This document shows positions 12,601 through 27,200 of a stretch of 64,000 nt of DNA, piece by piece. This stretch comes from Tomocerus qinae (Eukaryota > Arthropoda > Collembola > Entomobryomorpha > Tomoceridae): contig CM034546.1 of the NCBI GenBank assembly GCA_020055645.1, positions 102,362,001 to 102,426,000 on the forward strand, given 5' to 3'. Every line of letters begins with the position of its first letter. Position 1 is the first letter of the stretch. Under the pieces are notes generated by a model. The model saw nothing but the letters and a program-made list of their open reading frames with translations. It had not been told where the DNA came from and ran no database searches. Both the position numbers and the translations under genes were made by a program.

Positions 12601-15600
12601 TGGCCTACGGTTACACTAACAGACATGACGGAATCCTCAAAGATATTATTAATTGAATTACCACATTGGAATAGGATAACCCTTCCCATTGCAACCTAAA
12701 CTATTGTTAAGCATACTTTTATTTGACTTACTTGGCATAATTTGCCATATTTTCCATGTCTATAATTCACTATTCAAAATACACGCATCTACACAATGAA
12801 TTTGTGCTAACAATAGAAAAGGAAACCGGGGCATGTGTGTCATTGCTTACTTACCCTGTCTTCTACTTACTACTTAGCGTAAATATTTTAATGCGTATAC
12901 CATGTATTACAGTTTTATGAAGCTTTTTTTTTGATTTTCTGCAAAGTAGCATCTCCCTACTTTCAATAACGCAATCTTTTCATACAACTACTTGCAAGTA
13001 GGAAGATAAGTAATGCTAATAATAGATACCAAGTTCAATATTACTAATCCAAATGAAACCATTAAGCTTTTTAAATAGAAATACGATTCACTTGTGATCC
13101 TTTCATACTCCACTGCGTACACTTATAGGTATTAAATATATAGCAGTAACACTTGCAATACTTTAAAAAATTTAAAGGGATATTGCAATGGATGAACTCA
13201 GAGTGTATGCATTAGTTCCATTGTTAGAATTTTTGAATTATTGTTTAAATCAGGCTAATTATCTTTCACAGAACTGACTTCATGCTTGGAAATACAAAGC
13301 GGTCACGTCATACTCACACCATTACTGAATAATTACAGGTACACTAGACTATCTGCATAAACTTTAATTCTGTCCTTTAGCAATAAACAACAATAAGGAA
13401 TGTTTATCATTTCAGTTTATTTCTTTTAATTAGCCAAAGGTCATGCCAAAGGCATGCATTTAGTATTTCATAAGCACTTAACTACCAACCGTAAATACTG
13501 ATACTCACTTGTAACTTACGACTACAAGTACATATTAATATTTATGTAAATACGTAACATTCAATTAATTAATCCATTACTTATGGTAGGTACTAGTAAA
13601 TTAATACCTACTCACTAATATCCTTAATTGAATGAAGACAAAGAGTTTTGTTGTAACAGGAGTTAGTACAGATAATGCATGTACTGTATTTTACCATCGT
13701 TCCTTGTGAGCTACTATAGATAAGATTATTATCTGACGATTTACATCTGTGTCGATTTGTACTTGTTTTGTGTGCAGTGTGCAATTACTTACATTTGATT
13801 CTCTACTACGAACAAGCAATTACTGCTTAATAATAATAATATAGGCAAATGATATAACAATGAAGTATCACCACCGGTTCAGACTATCGTACGGCATAAT
13901 ATCTGTATAATTGTCTATTGCGTAGGTATTAGACTCTCTACAATTTACCATTGCGAAAGTTGTAGCAATCAAGAGTGAACGGAGTGCAGTGGCATTTAAA
14001 GATAGTTAAATAAATTCTCTCAGAAAGCAAGACTTCGCCCAAGGTAGGGTTTTATGTTGTACAGGTTTAAGTTTGAAATGTCTCTATTGAGGTGAGTGTT
14101 TGATTATGTATCTTAAGGACCAGCAAAGCAACAGGTAAAATATAAGAGACCGGAAGAGGAGCAGAGGAAACACGTAAACAAATTGGAGACACATGCAGAC
14201 ATGCGATCAGATATAATTATAATTTAGTTATGTGCAAGTGGAAGTAAGTAGCACGTAGCCACCCCGTGCAGTTAAGATGGAATTATGCTAATGCTATGCC
14301 TCATTTGTGCAATGAAGATTCCTATTTACGAGGAAACATTACGATAGCGTAGCATTGGCCAGGTCAATTTACAGCTGATGAGTAAAGCTGCTTTGGCGTT
14401 CCTTTGCTCCCATGAGAAAGTTATGTCGTTGATGTCCGCCGTCCCCTATCTTACCTTTCATTCATATACATTATTTCACGTAACAGATAAATAATCCTCA
14501 CCAACCACAATTTGTCACGATGAAACTAATTCATGTTAATGAAGCTTTGCTTCAGCTTCGAAATGTTTTTAAAGGTAGCAATTAGCTATAACTCATACCA
14601 ATGTACAGTATGGTGAGCGCTGAACTTTGATAATCCTTGCCATTTTGTAAAATTGTGATTATCCACTGAAAATGGAAGCACACTTCGAAGCGTTAGAATA
14701 GAAGGTTGTTGCATTGGACCATTGACAATTTTTATTGATTATTGACGTCATAATCTTTGCTGTCGACATTTCAAAGAACTGCATAAAATATTTTAGAATT
14801 AAAATAGACTCCGTACCATATTTAGAAGTCGATTTCGGAGATGGAAATAAGTGAGGCAAAAATTTTTAGAATTTTGAAATAAAATACATTTTCTTAGATT
14901 TCGGGGATGCATTTTCCCCAATACCCCCTCCTCAATACAGGCTTGAATACACTCAACATTGTCATATTCTGAATGCTATTTTCCAACAATCTGTTAAATT
15001 AAATGAAATAATAAATTCCAACCTCAATAAAATGTATTAATGTCCTACAGATCTATTATCTAATGCATTAGTAAGTATATTTTCTATTTATACAAAATAG
15101 GCAAATACTTCCGGATTCTTCATTTGGATTGGGTTTTCTGACTGCTTTTTCTCATGAAACTTAATTAGCTTACAAAACACGTGTATTAGCAAATCTCCCA
15201 CATGCAAATACTGTCCTTTCGTTGATTTTTATTGATATCATACATAGGGGAAATTAATAAGTTCATTTCCATATTCATTTTAGTAAGTATAGTATAGTCA
15301 GGAGAGGAGCATTAACTTAGAGGCCACCAGTACAACTTGAAGTCGGAAGAGTTGGAACTTCTATTAAAACAACAAAAATGCAAGAGCAATTTATAAGTTA
15401 ATAGACCCATGTATAAGTGAATCACGTACAAGGTATTTCATTAAGCAAATAATTGGGAAGTAGATTCCTACGTCCTATTTACCTGTTGAGAATATTCAAA
15501 AGAAGCATTCTAGAGGGTAGGTAATATCAGGTGAATCAGTATACAAAATTAAATGTTAACAAACATTAAAATGTCAAAAAAAATTGCGAAAAATAGAAAT

Positions 15601-17710
15601 TTTAGGTGCGCAAAATAAAGTATGTCCAAATACTTTTTTTATTTGAACCAGAGCTTCTCTTTCATAGATATTCTGTAGATTCACTATGCACTTAGAATAT
15701 TATCTTCTGCTCTGAATGTATGATCAATGGTTCGATCATCAAATATTTGATTAGCTAATGGGAATAGATCTCCCTTGTAATAATTGCAGTAACTTATGGA
15801 AAACCTTGTATAATAACGATGGTATGTATAATACAGGATTCAGATTCTGTAACAATAGCCCTCATACTTACTTAGCCAATGTAGGAAATGTATACTACAA
15901 CATAGGAAAGGAAATACAGGATTGTAAACCACCAGCAAACTAATTAACGGCAATAGTGACAATGAATACTAGGAGAATAATAGCTGTGAGAATATACTTG
16001 CGATTTAAGTCAATGAGATTTAGTTATACATTGAGCCAGTACACTGATGTAGGTTTACACAAGGAAAAATGTTGATTTAATCGACATTTATGTTCCCGTG
16101 CATGAGATTTTTATATAATACTGACAGTATTGTGTGAGTAGATACATGTAAATACGTCGATGTACTTAGCGCCTATACCTGAGCTATTGTTGTGATTGTA
16201 TTATGCAGCAATAGAACACGAAATCTTTCTACAGTATACGGAATTATTGTATTTAATATAGTATTGTGGTTACTTAAACAGGTTTAAGTTGAAGGAACTG
16301 TGTATATGGATTGTTGTTGTACTGTCTAGCCTAGTTAAATTATGATATGCGTACCTAGGAGTATGAACATACCTGACGATATTAAATATCCTCTTTGATT
16401 CCATTTAGGGTTTGGCATGTGCCAACTGAACTTACATAAATAATTCCTCCTTGTTGTCTACTTCCTATTTTTTATGGGTCATTTGAAGATTTATTGACTT
16501 GTCGCTGCATTACATTTAGACTCGAGCCGTGTGTGAGTGATGGCTCATTCCTAGACACCTTTCTTTGGCAAATATAGTAGATAAATTCGAACCCCTGTCA
16601 TAATATCATATTCGATGTAATTGCCCACAGAATTAATTGTGTACTGCCTACACAGAAAGTAAGGACTTCCAAGAAGGAATTTAAAATAAACTTACTAATG
16701 GCATATAAGATACGTGTGGGTAGAGATATCTACTCAATTATATTCTGTGTAAGCAAAATGGTTTGTAATAGAGTTAATTAGAAAATGTATGCCGTCTTGT
16801 TTGTCGTGTGCTCAAGTGAGTCTAGTGAATGGCCTGGCCACTCTACTCATCCAAAACAAGTTCCGATTTCTTTTTATTGATCATTGTGATGGGTTTGATG
16901 GACAGCTAGATAAGACGGAAATGAATTGTATGCAATGAAATAATATCATTAATGCATGTAGGTACACCTATTTCGTGAACACACACAGAGAGACAGATAA
17001 TAGACAGCTCTTGAAGTTACAGATATAATTCAGCAATCAATTGATGCATTCACTTTGCATAATTATATGTATGTAACTAGGTTTGATTTAAGTATCTTTA
17101 ACTTCTTTTGCCAGGTCAATGCAATTTCTTGTTTGCCATTTAGCTACTATTACTTATTTATTGTCGTTAAGTAATGAGATTGTGAGTGTTCTTTCAAAAA
17201 GTAGATTACACCGCACTTGCACTATTAATTCAGAGTGATTACAGTTTACAAGTCATTAAGATACCTTTGCAGGTTTCATGTGTTGACTTTACTGTTGCGG
17301 CTAATTAATCTACACTCCAGCCTACACATTCACAAGATTCCAAGATGCATTCATTAGTCATGTATCTAGGTATCGATGTCCAACTTTTCATTTGTACCAA
17401 TTCTGATTTATTTACCTATTTAGTTTAGCTTGCGGGGGATGCGGTTTCATTCTCATAATTAATGCTAATTAGTAGGAAGCTTCTTTATTTAGAGAATTGG
17501 GTGTTTCCTATGCAAAGACCTCAATTCTCTTAAGCTACAAGCAAACAAAGACAAAACACAAAATAATTATCTTAAATGTTGTTGACTTTCTTGAATATCT
17601 TACATCTATAAAATCTTTATAGTTACATTTTTACAACATTGTATATAAAATACGACACAGAAGTAAAAATCTGAAGCTGGGTCTAAAAGTAGTATTTAGT
17701 TCTCTCTCAT
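9670..17710. other. Gene-free stretch
   Basis: Only short ORFs with no domain signal. A fragment at about 14640-14960 (including a CCCCAATACCCCCTCC tail) has the look of an old transposable-element remnant. A 7-bp inverted pair GTAGGTA/TACCTAC occurs near 13590. Nothing here can be called a gene. Confidence 0.55.
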
Positions 17711-17715
17711 TATAA

Positions 17716-17925
17716 GGCACGCAATGGCACAGTGGCTATGATTCTATACAGTTAAAGGAAGAGTGGGTTCGAGTCCCACCTCTGGTGTGATGATGCTCAG
17801 TGGCGCTGCCTTATAGGCCGCACCGAAAAGTGAGCTGAGGGCCGGAAGGTCCCACCGAAAGGTGGGCTATAGGCCTGTGGGTCACGCCGTAAGGCGAGCT
17901 AGCTTAGCAGAGTGCCAGGTAGCTT
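17716..17925 (+). mobile_element. tRNA-derived SINE with a structured body
   Basis: The head has a textbook RNA polymerase III internal promoter. Box A is TGGCACAGTGG (about 17725-17735) and box B is GGTTCGAGTCC (about 17766-17776), inside a perfect T-arm GTGGG-TTCGAGT-CCCAC. The acceptor stem does not close, so this is a tRNA-derived SINE rather than a working tRNA gene. The body (17805-17900) is GC-rich and contains three consecutive hairpins with four-base GNRA-type loops: GAAA at 17825-17828, GAAA at 17857-17860 and GTAA at 17889-17892. The 3' end was not fixed precisely, and no second full copy was seen in the window. Confidence 0.65.
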
Positions 17926-17929
17926 AAAA

Positions 17930-19288
17930 TTGGAAAAGCGTGCTTCTGATGTAACAGGTGCCAGCCTTTTTTGTGCTATAACTACAACTTGGTCTCTTTT
18001 GCAGATTTAATATCACGGCCGCTAGGTTAGAGCGCCGAAAACAGCCTTCCAAAATGTGAAGTATAATTTCATATTGGCTCTCCCTCCTACCACACAAAGA
18101 TACATACGGTAGGTAAAAAGTCATTCTCAAGATAGCATTACAAATTCTATCTCCAAATGATGGATCAGGATATAGAAGCATCAAAAATTTTAATAATAAT
18201 CAATCTGCTGTTATTTTGATTTTTTATTTTATCCGTTCTACACAATTCAATGCACAAAGATAGCATAAACGTTAACAAAATCTTGGATGTCTAAATAAAA
18301 ACTATGTAAACGTATAGCTGTTCCAGTTTTGATAAGGAAAATCTGGTCATACTTCGTGCATAAGAATAAATTTGTCAAGGCCCTAAAGAGCTATCATTAT
18401 TGTTGAACTGTAGATTACTACCGTCATTACTTATTTACGATCTGGGCAATAACAACCAGCTCAAGTTCATGTATAGCATGAGTTAACTATCATGAAAAAA
18501 CGTGCATTCCGAAGTGTACTAACAAGTGCTTTACCCAACTGCACAAGAATTATTTCTATATAATTTATATGCTCAGCAATAGTAAAATTGAGGAGATCAA
18601 ATAAACCATCTAAATACATAGGTTAAGAAATAGTAAATACTAATAGGAGGATAGTGGAGGTGAAAAGTGAATTATTACGTGAACAGCAATAGCATTGTTC
18701 ATTGCCAATCGACTCAAGGTGCGTGAAATACAAGATAACCAAACCGATAAGGTTTCATATACAGTGCAATGGAGTTGCAGTTTATATGGAAGATTAACAA
18801 CTTAATTTTATACACTTACTGTCTCGTAGTATAATATTTACTATCGTCGATTCTTCTACTTGTACTTGTAAGTACTATTTTGGTTTTGACACTAAAATGT
18901 ACCTAGCCATTTTGTATACATGCAGCTAAATTAACATATCTAAGTGCAATTTGATTACATAATACGTGAGTATGTATGATTTTATAATTATACAAAGAAG
19001 TCTAACCCTTGAACTCATTGCCATTTCTATTTACATGTCAGTTAAGTTGGTGCTATTTAAGGTATGTACTACCGCACATTACGCAAAAGATAAGTAGAAA
19101 ATACACATTTATATCTATATAGCCTGTTGTTCAACAAGTACGGAAATCAGCGGCTAAACTGTGTCAGTGAATATTAGATAAAAGCATTATATCATTAAGG
19201 ATTTGAACATTTGCATAGTTTAGTTTAATTGCTCAAGAAACAAATGTAATTTATTCCTCTAATTAGCTTAATTTTTTGTTATAAATAG
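17930..19288. other. Gene-free stretch upstream of the first RhoGEF coding exon
   Basis: No supported gene. It ends with a pyrimidine-rich run and AG at 19287-19288 (TTTTTTGTTATAAATAG), which could be the 3' splice site of a 5'-UTR intron. TATAAATA at 19280-19287 is too close to the start codon to serve as a TATA box for the full first exon. Confidence 0.45.
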
Positions 19289-19292
19289 ATAC

Positions 19293-19304
19293 ATGGCTGA
19301 ATGA
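19293..19304 (+). promoter_or_regulatory. Three-codon uORF overlapping the long-isoform start
   Basis: ATG GCT GAA TGA begins 8 bp before the main start and ends inside the tandem ATGATG that opens the RhoGEF ORF. Ribosomes starting here would stop one base past the first main ATG, allowing termination-reinitiation or leaky scanning. Whether it acts is inference. Confidence 0.45.
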
Positions 19305-21204
19305 TGGACGTGGAAATTCGCACAGCGTCAGCGTTACCCCCACATGGGCGCTACAGCCTTTCGCCATCTCGGATTATTAATATCGCTCCAACACCGAAGC
19401 GAACTCAAGATACAACAATTCGGGATAAAGCGAAACTTCTTCAATTAGCAGAAAGAATCCAGACAAAGAAATCCTCAACTAGCAACACTCCGAGTTATGG
19501 GGCACAAAGTTTCAGGACGAATCCTACTACTAAAAATGTACTGCGGAGGCACAGCACAAATGTAAATGGGAATAATAATGAAAGTGAGCGGTTATTTGCC
19601 AAAAAGACGCAGACGATTGGTGGAAATGCATCTTCTCCAGTCAAGAGCTCTAGTAAAAATCCAAAATTTTATGCAAGTTTCTCTGCTAGTAAGAAAATCA
19701 ACAAATCTCTTATTGACAGTGACCCAGCAAAGACAAATATAGAGCATTTGGTAAATTACAAAGCAACGCCTGTCAACTCCACAAGCCATCAAAAAGTTGA
19801 TAGTAACAGTACTGAACAATGTGACAATAATGGCGGGTTGTCCAGTTTTATGACACCACTAAAAGCCCTACATGCTAGTTTTCATGACAGAGCCAAATTA
19901 GCTAGTGCTTTTAGCCCCAGGAACAAGTTATTTTCTCAGCGGGAGAAAACTCCTAAAGTGATAACTCTGACTCCCGTTGTGCCCGAAGGTAAAAACTACA
20001 AATACTCCGGTGTGACAAATGGATTTTCTTCTCCAGAGGTGATTTCTCAAGAAATATGTGACAATAATAAAAACGCTTTTCTCAATGACAATGTGAATGG
20101 AAATCGAAGTTTGAGCCCAGACTTTCTGGATTACTACGGAAATTCAAATTCTGGATGTGATACACCTAATGTTCTTCAGAATTTGCATGAAAATGGACGA
20201 AGCTCATCACGGATCTTGAGTACTACTCCGGATATTTTGGGTGATTGCTTAGAATATGAATACGATTCGAAGTTCATCATTGAAAATAACAACAATGAGA
20301 TAGATGACTATGTAAATAGTGACAATGAAGAGATAAAAGGGAGCTATGAAAATTTGGAACCTGGGAAAATCGGTCCAACTCAAATGTATCCTGATGAGAT
20401 CAAACCGACAAGATCTAAGGACAAAGCGAGGACAGCGAACTCAAAGAAGAATGACTATAACTTCACGGTAGAAATATCTGGGAATAATGAGGTGCAGAAA
20501 TCGAGACCACAATCCATGTTACGGACTGCCGGAAGTTCCACTTGGCTCCCTACCAATAACCAACATGTAGATGTGACGAGGAACAGCAGTTCTTATTTAT
20601 TGGCTCAAAAGAATAATAATTTTGTGGTAGTGGTTCCTAGTTTGGGTGTTTGTCCTGCCTATGCCTGCGAGAAAAGTGAAACGGATGGGCGATTTCGACA
20701 AGAAAGCGACGACTGCTTAAAGCTGTCAGAAATGGATGGGAACTGTCCGAAGAACTCTTCAGCATTTTCACATGTTTTTAATGATTTAAATTCGAATAGA
20801 AGGGAAACCTGTTCTTCTGTATATGTCAAACCAACTTCTCCAACTTGCGATGACTATGGAATAGAATATGAATACAGTGACTATAGACAACCATGTGAAA
20901 ACTCTTGGGATGGCAATGACAGTAGCAGTGATTATGCCGGCAACCTTAAGTCTGCTGCAAGGAAATTATTAGTGCTCCAACACAATCCTGCCTTGGAACA
21001 AACCATCAAAAGTAGAAGTACTGGCACTACTAATTTTCCAGACCATCACCACCAGTCAAGAAGTTTTCGCCATTCTGAAGGAAGAGATGGAGGAAAATTT
21101 CCTAAACACTGGCCAACTATGGACAAGTTCGAGAGGAAACGCTCAAGCTCCTTGCCAAAGTCATTTATGTCGATTAAAAATGGAGTCAGATGCGCTTTGC
21201 CAAG
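19301..21204 (+). CDS. RhoGEF coding exon 1a (long N-terminus)
   Basis: This is 634 codons plus two bases, ending CAAG|GTTAGT. It is a long, disordered Ser/Asn-rich segment with a basic N-terminal patch (TPKRTQDTTIRDKAKLLQL), Asn runs, and two similar EYEY motifs (LEYEYDSKF and IEYEYSDYRQ). The ORF runs 17 more codons past the donor before a stop. No known domain is recognised; docking or regulatory use is inference. Confidence 0.85.
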
Positions 21205-24200
21205 GTTAGTTTACATTTTCGCAATGTTAAACAAACCTCATTTGGATTTATAATTATTGCTTATTACTGCCAATCCTTCAAATAGCCAGTTTTATGGGAA
21301 TTGATCGGAGATATCGTGGTACTGGTATTAGAAAATGGCTTTTTATATTCTGGTTTATATTGAATTCAAGCTAATTATGAGTTCTATCATACATGTACTA
21401 CTTATTACATAATAATACAATCCTAAATATCTGTTACAAACACACAATACATGAATTAACTGAATCTCGGAACCATACAATGGACAATGCATTTGTATCT
21501 TGTATCTGTAAGGAAACACTAGTTAAAGGTAAAACAATAATAATAAGGTTGTGTTAATTTTAGCACAGTACACAATGTATATGAACTCAAAGCTGGTGTA
21601 GTATACTATGTACCATGCAGCTTAGCTTAAGTTATATAATTCAATAGCATAATGTATTACAGATAAGTATGTTATGTATTATATGTCTAGCCATGATAAA
21701 AATTTGAAAACATATCCTGAAGGTAAAGAAGGATGTGTAGCTTAAAACTATATATGCAATATGCTACATAGTAGTGGGCTAAGGGCTACTGTTGTTTAAT
21801 GCACAAAAGGAAAACTTGCTATAAAATGTTTTAGAGCGTAATTGGTTTAAATTGAATTCCCTTACGACTTAACCTACAGAAAGCAGAGATAGAGGATGGA
21901 CAGGTTACCAGGCCGGTCACGCACACAACAAAATAAACCAGAGTTTTTATAGTAGAGCTGCAAGTGCATTAGCCCACGTTTGACTGTGGGATTATTTTCT
22001 TTTCAAACAAAAACATTTTTCTTACTGTGTTAGCAGGATAGGAAGGATGCTTTCAGGATTATGTTATCCTTGTGCTATCCACACATAGTACATTGAAATG
22101 AAATTGCTACAGAACACAATCACATATATAGAGCTATTACAATTATGGCTAGTAGTATGTCAGTGACATTAAAACTTAGTGTTGAAAGAGTTTTAGAGGA
22201 AAAACATGACATACGTGATATTAAATGTATTATGCTAACAATGTTATGAGTAATGATATTGTTTATGACTGCTATTTAATTAACCAGAGTTCTATTGTAT
22301 AAAAATTGTTACATATAAGCACAAAAGATGTCTGTATCCATATGGAGCAGAATTATATAATCATTATTACTCGTAAGGGATTTTTCTCTTAAAGTTCAGA
22401 TCAGATGGCGATATAGGAGGCTGACAATTGTGTTCAAACAGGGCAGTGAGTATGCATACTGGATCTCACATTATAACAGGATTCTATTTATTTATTCACC
22501 TCGATGTATGTAATTGCTTTACCTTATTATACTTCAGTTGTCATGTCTAGTCATGTCTTACTTTATGAATGACTTCAGAACACGTATGCTGTATACATCT
22601 TTGAGACAACTAATGTATTGCATATGGCAAAATAATCATATTTTATTCAGAAGTATGTAAATTCCCTGACCATTAAACCGTAAGACAAGCAAACAGTAAT
22701 ATAACAGTTATATGTGTAGCGAATCTATGAAACTACCCTTTTATAATAAGATTCTGCTATGGGATTCTATTTACATAATATTATCTTCAGTTGTAATTTA
22801 TAATGCTGGTTCGATGATGAATGTTTGTAGTATTATCGTACATCCGTATCATTATCTATTATGTTATATATGCGTATATACTTGAAAAGTTAGCGAGTTT
22901 ACACCGTAATGTGCACCTTATGCACTTATGTATTACTTCTGGATATGCGTATTCATTAACATTATAATTTGTGTATCTTATCATCATTTGCTCTAAGTTC
23001 ATTTAAGTACTCCTTCCTGGTTTCCTACATACTGCTGATTTAACTACGTTTACACAGTTCCTTTTGATGTTTTCCTTTTGTTATTGTTCACGGAAGGGTG
23101 AACGGGTGCGTAACTAATCTATCTTGTGATAGCTTCTGTATGGACATTGCAAATATTTGCATTAAAGTAATTACACACTTATAAGTCAGTACTGCTAGGA
23201 TATTGATACTAGGAATTATAGACAGAGCTTTATACAGGTTAAGAGTGAGAGGGTATCGCAATACGCAACACAATGAAATGTTATTACATTATTTACGTAT
23301 TTTTGGGTGAAGAAAGAACGGTTTCAGCTACGGTAGCCGTAAATGGTAGGTAGTTGTCTAATTTTTTTGACAATTTTGTTATTGTAATCCCGTACAATGG
23401 GCAGTCACCAATAACAATGGGTAGTAATCATAGCAGTTGAATGGTTGGTCATATGGGGAAACAGGTGAAGCTTTATTTTTACGTTTGTGTCAGTAGTTTC
23501 TAAAAGAATTTATTATTTGCGTCGAAAGAAATATTCTTAGAAAATTGGCAGATGTTTGTAAGTGATTTCACATTATATGATGTATGCAAGTGTCATGTCA
23601 TCATCATATCGTACAGCATAACCCAAAGATTTGCAGGAATGTTTCAGTAGTGTTGATCACTCTCATCTCTGCAGGACGTCCGTTTTACGAGATTTTTACA
23701 CTCAAGTCTTAGACTATTACTCATATTATTACATAGTAGGTACATTCTTACAAGACAAGTAATATCTTTCACGCTGATGGTGGCATAATAGTACGGAAAG
23801 GGTGAGAATATATCTTGTTATCTTAAACTACAATTGGTTACGTTAGGATTGATACTCTTTGTATATCTGCGGTATATCTGAACATTCCATTGAATCAGTA
23901 GGTAGATAAATAACTCTTCAAAATCATATGCCACGCTCATTATGGATTGTGAAGATCTACCCTCATTTAATTCTGTTAGAAATCTTCATAGCGGATTTAC
24001 TACTTGCACTCAACACAATAATGCTATTAGCAGTTTTTACTAAAATGGGAAGTTATTCCTTTTCTTTGTGTCCGAGTTTAGGTAGACAACTTTACAGTAA
24101 TTTACAACAGTACCACAATTTACTTCATTGAAACCTATGCTGTCAATGGAAGTAAATTGTACTAAAGGAGATCTGCTAGAGTTGTCTGTTTGTTCCTATC

Positions 24201-27200
24201 ACAAATCACCTCGCCTTTAACTACTGTACGGAGTAATTACTATAATTCATATATAGGAGTGATAGATAGGTGGAAAGGTTTTAATTGCAAAAAGTTCTGT
24301 TAGTTCATTGAAGAGGAGAGGAGAGAGGTAGATTTACAAGAAATCTATTAAATTAAATCTTGGTGTTATTACATACGCAATCTAAAGCTAAAGGGTTATC
24401 TCGGCATACTTTTCTTGTTTCTCGTCTGGATTCATGCAGCGAGGCATGTAAAAATTTCCTACTATTTTTCTTATAAACTCACAACCTACAGCTTACTAAT
24501 GTATAAATATACAGATGTAGTAGTAAATACATTACTGAGTAATATACTGTGCTGTTTTGTTGTATGGTGTGAATTATGAAGCCAGCACAATATAATGTAA
24601 GTTACAATTTCTCGTTATGCAGAACTTTGGCTTACCTTACGCAATAAAAATTAATGCAACAAACGAAGGATATTAAATTAAAATAGTTGAGAGCGGAAGA
24701 TAACGTTCTTTTGAAATGGCTTCCCTCAATCAAATTATTGCATTGCAATAATCATATTTAATAGAGGCTAAAGTAGAGCTCTGTTAGTTTTATGTAGCAA
24801 ATTATGTGTTTCTGCTTTACTGCGATTTGTCTCAGACTTGTGACAAATGCTGATTAGATTGCGTATGACGCGGGGCACCGTCAGGCTCAACTAACCATAA
24901 CATTGCTGATAGTTCAATGTTTCTTCAGACGAAGAATAAGATTACGGATGATTAATGGCAGTCGCAAACAGCTATTATATATGCTCTACTATTACTATTT
25001 AACAATCATATACCTATATATTTATAACGTGTAGGTATATAAGTTTAATGAGGATTTTCACAATCGTAGCTTCTTAACCATCATCCCACAGGAAAGATAA
25101 AATTGTTAGAAATTTTGGTTGCGGTTTATTTGTTATATTAAAAATGTTTCAAAGTTTTCATAGCCGGTCATTTACCTACGTTTTACCTTGTGTCACTAAC
25201 ATAAGGTTGCGTAGTTGTTTTTCTATTGTGTCTTATACAATTAGTACGCAATGCAGATACACTTAATGCACTTACGAAGATGTAATGTGGGAAGTCAATT
25301 TAGTAGACTAAGAATGTTTATCAGGTAAAGTCAGTCAGTGAGCTAATGTAGGCTGGAAGTTAGTTGCATGTTTTTTATGTTGTGTTTGTCACGTGCGGGC
25401 GTAATTGTAATTTGTGGTTCAGTTTAGTGGATCCCGACAAGAGGCGAGGAGTGTGTGAGTGTGTGTGTCTTGCAGATGATTACAAGATCTTGATGAGAAA
25501 TGAGGATCTAGTTTCTTGCGCCTCTGTCTCTGTCTCTCGTTAGTCAGACTGAATATCCTTAAGGCAAATTTCCAAAGATTATAATGGCTCTCTGAGAAAC
25601 TGGGTTCTTATATATAAAATGATAAAGTAATAGGTATTGGAAATTATTAGTCTGTGTTCTATACTGGGTTTTAAAAGTCTGACAGGTGAATCTATGATAA
25701 TTGGCGACATTTTGAGTTACAGACGTTTTCTTACTAATGAATACACCAGGAGACTTAATAGCATTCACATTCAGGTTGACATACATGGTCTGCTTTAGAA
25801 TTACATTACCTTGCTCGCTGTATCGACGATGAGACGATTGTTCACCTATTAGGTTGAAGAATTTGAATAAGAATCGCAGTTTGAAATGTGTGGGCTGGGA
25901 TTTTGGCTGGAGAGGATTCAAGATTCAAGACTGAAAGAAGGATATGTGACACTTACTGAGACGTTTATTTTATTAGGAAATCCACATTCCTGGCTAATGG
26001 ACTTGGCTTGGTTCATCTTGCATGTGAATTATACTTACCTTAGCATCAGACTTTACTCGACTTTTACTTACTCGCCAGCCCTGTAGCCACAACCACAGAA
26101 TAATGTAATAAATGATAAGAAGAATAACCTCGCTCCTCTGTCTCAATTCTGTCCAAAACGTTTCAAGATTTACGGCATAAACTTCTCTGTTGCATATGAG
26201 AATATCTCTTTTGTAAAAGAATTGCATCGTAGGTTGACTAAATGGTCGTCTCTGTATGAACACGTAAGGTTGTTGGTGTCAGCCAAGGAAAAGATATACT
26301 TTGTGTGTCTACGTAAATGACTTGTTCATTACTATTGGGCTTTGGGTGGACTTTTAAGCATTCACATTACTCAACATCGATATCGAATCTATAGGTGGAG
26401 ACAGGTTCCTATAATATTTATTAGTATCAGTCTGTAATCTGAAATGAAATTGGACGCAGTTCTTGGGTTTTGTTGTTAGTATTTGTTTTCTGTAGTGAAA
26501 TGCTCGTTATCTACACCAGAAGCAACTTTGGATTTTCTCAAGTGATGAATGTAGGTTGAGTAAAAGGTCCGACTGGGTGGATCCTTTGTAGATTGTAGAT
26601 TTTTCTACTGGGTGCAATTTTACAGCTCTACTTTTGCTTTATCTGATTTTATTTGGATTCAGCTTTGTTTTGTTGTCTGTGGCTATAGTAGTTCTCTATC
26701 CTATATACCCTGATGAGCCTAAACATTTATTACAGTTCAAAATCTCTTCTGCATGATCGATTTATATAATCAATTATAAGTACTCGTTATATTTTGCTTA
26801 TGCTCGTGTGGTCAGAGTTAAGTAGTATACCTATAAATGTAAATTTAGACAACTCCTAAAGACTAATGACTGCGCCCTGATTTAGTTTTTCATGAGGAAA
26901 GCAACTTCGTTCTGAGAATCTGCTATTTATTGCCATTCACCACGAGCGCATTACTGATTTTGGTTTGCTAATAGATGCTAATAATTTGTCAAGTCATAGT
27001 CAAATCGCTATGATTTTTTAAATCAATTTTTGTCATAATGTCCTTGTCTGCTCGTGGAAACAGCAAGGAAAATACTCAAGTCGTGATTCAGGATTTATAA
27101 TTAATTTTGATTTATAACGACATAAACAAACGCCTATTTCGCATTTCTATCAGGAACTCTATGTTAGAAAGCTATATTGACAAAAAACAAAAATTGAAAC

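Noticed and set aside
17716..17790. Possible functional tRNA gene
   Set aside because: Boxes A and B and the T-arm are good, but the acceptor stem does not pair and a structured SINE body follows directly.
17716..17925. Hammerhead-type ribozyme in the SINE body
   Set aside because: GAAA motifs are present, but the required CTGATGA core is not seen in the right place.
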